DNA of 6,636 nucleotides, taken from NCBI GenBank assembly GCA_947481355.1, contig CANKGM010000116.1, positions 1 to 6,636 of the forward strand. Direction: 5' to 3'. The notes under the pieces are model-generated. The model did not search any database, had not been told where the DNA came from, and worked only from the letters and a program-made list of their open reading frames with translations. Position numbers and translations under genes: made by a program. Origin of the DNA: Chitinophagaceae bacterium (GTDB lineage Bacteria; Bacteroidota; Bacteroidia; Chitinophagales; Chitinophagaceae). This document shows, one piece after another, positions 6,394 to 6,636 of the stretch (position 1 is the first letter of the stretch; each line of letters begins with the position of its first letter).

Positions 6394-6636
6394 TTAGATA
6401 TTTTGGAGTTTTTTATTCTTCGTAAAATCAAGGTCGCTTTTAGTTGATATCCCAATTATTATAAATAGGTTTTTAATGATATTGAAAAATGCTACAATAA
6501 ACCCATATGAAGTCAAAAATGAGTTATCATTAAAATTCTTTTGAGATAATATAAAAATGAAAAATGTTCCTGCAAAGAAAATTATAAGTCCAAATGCTAT
6601 TATTACAGTCGAATCGAATAATTTCTCAATTTTAGG
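6394..6636 (-). CDS. C-terminal fragment of an integral membrane protein, truncated by the window edge
   Basis: An open frame of 80 codons runs from the right edge of the window to a TAA at 6394-6396. It contains no ATG, so the start lies beyond the edge. I do not recognise the family. Counting from the first complete codon, residues about 10-30 (VIIAFGLIIFFAGTFFIFIL) and about 43-64 (within SYGFIVAFFNIIKNLFIIIG) are strongly hydrophobic, separated by a short polar loop (SQKNFNDNS). Lysines lie before the first segment and in the tail (STKSDLDFTKNKKLQNI), so the positive-inside rule predicts a hairpin with both ends in the cytoplasm and the loop outside. The stop codon touches the kinase ATG with no gap, so the two are almost certainly in one operon, and the protein is a candidate partner or sensor for that kinase. 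Absence of stops, hydrophobic periodicity and exact junction with the next gene support real coding. Confidence 0.75.
   Translation of the reverse strand, partial: PKIEKLFDSTVIIAFGLIIFFAGTFFIFILSQKNFNDNSFLTSYGFIVAFFNIIKNLFIIIGISTKSDLDFTKNKKLQNI

Noticed and set aside
4835..6636. A defence, phage or mobile-element system in the window
   Set aside because: No nuclease, transposase, integrase, repeat array or attachment-like duplication is visible; the gene content is that of ordinary chromosome plus envelope and signalling genes.

Overview
This window looks like chromosomal DNA from a Bacteroidota bacterium, most likely near the Chitinophagaceae/Chitinophagales. The evidence is: AT-rich sequence without clear Shine-Dalgarno sites, two perfect matches to the Bacteroidota -7 promoter box (TAnnTTTG), a secreted protease ending in a type IX secretion (T9SS) sorting domain, a lipoprotein with a surface-export-like tail after its cysteine, and an MnmA and a histidine kinase of forms I associate with this phylum. 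The assignment is from recognition; no search was run.

Layout: one gene on the + strand at the left, then six genes on the - strand. Left to right: (1) a 5'-truncated RsmB/NOP-family rRNA cytosine-C5 methyltransferase (+), open to the left edge; (2) a subtilisin-like S8 protease with signal peptide and T9SS domain (-), whose 3' end overlaps gene 1 by 17 bp; (3) a lipoprotein of unknown function with a TTG start (-), 7 bp upstream of the protease; (4) mnmA, the tRNA U34 2-thiolase (-); (5) a NarL/LuxR-type response regulator (-); (6) its probable partner, an HPK7-type histidine kinase with one membrane segment and almost no extracytoplasmic part (-); (7) the C-terminal 80 residues of an integral membrane protein (-), running off the right edge and ending with a stop codon directly abutting the kinase ATG.

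How they fit together: genes 7-6-5 are transcribed in that order and look like a sensory module in which the membrane protein may supply the sensing that the kinase lacks. A promoter-like box after the kinase gene suggests the regulator can also be transcribed separately, and another lies directly before mnmA. Lipoprotein and protease form a tight pair of cell-envelope products. The methyltransferase and mnmA are RNA-modification housekeeping genes. No intergenic stretch exceeds 100 bp, and I saw no tRNA, rRNA, CRISPR array, insertion sequence or convincing intrinsic terminator.

The candidate for something less described is the membrane protein/kinase/regulator set. The kinase also departs from consensus at two functionally important positions (Pro in place of the DxxxQ glutamine, His in place of the DxGxG aspartate).
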